A stretch of 5,574 nt of DNA. It comes from Verrucomicrobiales bacterium. Its GTDB lineage: Bacteria > Verrucomicrobiota > Verrucomicrobiia > Verrucomicrobiales > SLCJ01. Each line of letters begins with the position of its first letter. Positions within the stretch are counted from its first letter, which is position 1. Made by a program: the position numbers and the translations under genes. The DNA is taken from assembly GCA_007125835.1 (NCBI GenBank), contig SLCJ01000111.1, positions 1-5,574 of the forward strand, given 5' to 3'. The notes below the pieces were generated by a model that searched no databases, had not been told where the DNA came from, and worked only from the letters and a program-made list of their open reading frames with translations. This document shows positions 5,562 through 5,574 of this stretch, in pieces.

Positions 5562-5574
5562 CCGCTGTCGCCCC

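Larger units (their letters stand above)
5071..5574. other. Gene-free region upstream of the EEP gene, rich in small repeats and palindromes
   Basis: 504 bases with no convincing gene on either strand. Short frames exist, but none has a recognisable domain, ribosome binding site or coding-like composition, and composition is more AT-rich than the neighbouring genes. The promoter of the minus-strand EEP gene should lie in its left part. The region contains, from left to right, a tandem CCAAGGG(T/A) pair (5121-5136), palindromes built from GTGA/TCAC, a 10-bp tandem repeat, two hairpins and a hexamer array. The more notable ones are listed separately. Confidence 0.55.

Overview
The window carries four complete protein genes and one gene cut by the left edge. 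It looks like a GC-rich chromosome from the Planctomycetes-Verrucomicrobia group, most likely Verrucomicrobiota (Opitutales-like). That placement is an inference from three things: an exported Gfo/Idh/MocA oxidoreductase with the QKP and DRPIWPQG signatures common in that group, an ECF sigma factor followed by a Cys-free membrane protein with an anti-sigma-like N-terminus, and a period-6 GATNNN array at the right edge. No 16S or other marker gene is present to settle it.

Left part (1-1100, minus strand): an ECF sigma factor gene (540-1100) is followed 63 bases downstream by the start of a membrane protein gene (476 to beyond base 1). The pair reads as a sigma/anti-sigma type signalling unit. 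Divergent from it, across a 187-base intergenic region with small inverted repeats, lies a gene for a TMEM43-family membrane protein (1288-2481, plus strand). The shared control region makes it possible that sigma and TMEM43 genes are co-regulated, but nothing proves it.

Middle and right (2482-5070): after a 293-base non-coding gap comes a twin-arginine-exported Gfo/Idh/MocA oxidoreductase (2775-4142, plus). It converges with an exported endonuclease/exonuclease/phosphatase-fold enzyme (4213-5070, minus), leaving 70 bases between the stop codons. Both carry RR-x-FL signal sequences, so both products probably act outside the cytoplasm, on a sugar-like substrate and a phosphoester respectively. 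No shared pathway can be read from the sequence.

Right end (5071-5574): 504 bases without a convincing gene but rich in small structured elements. These are several GTGA/TCAC-type palindromes, a 10-bp tandem repeat, two hairpins (one looking like a minus-strand terminator) and a GATNNN hexamer array. This is the least explained part of the window. No tRNA, rRNA, CRISPR array, transposase or prophage gene was seen.
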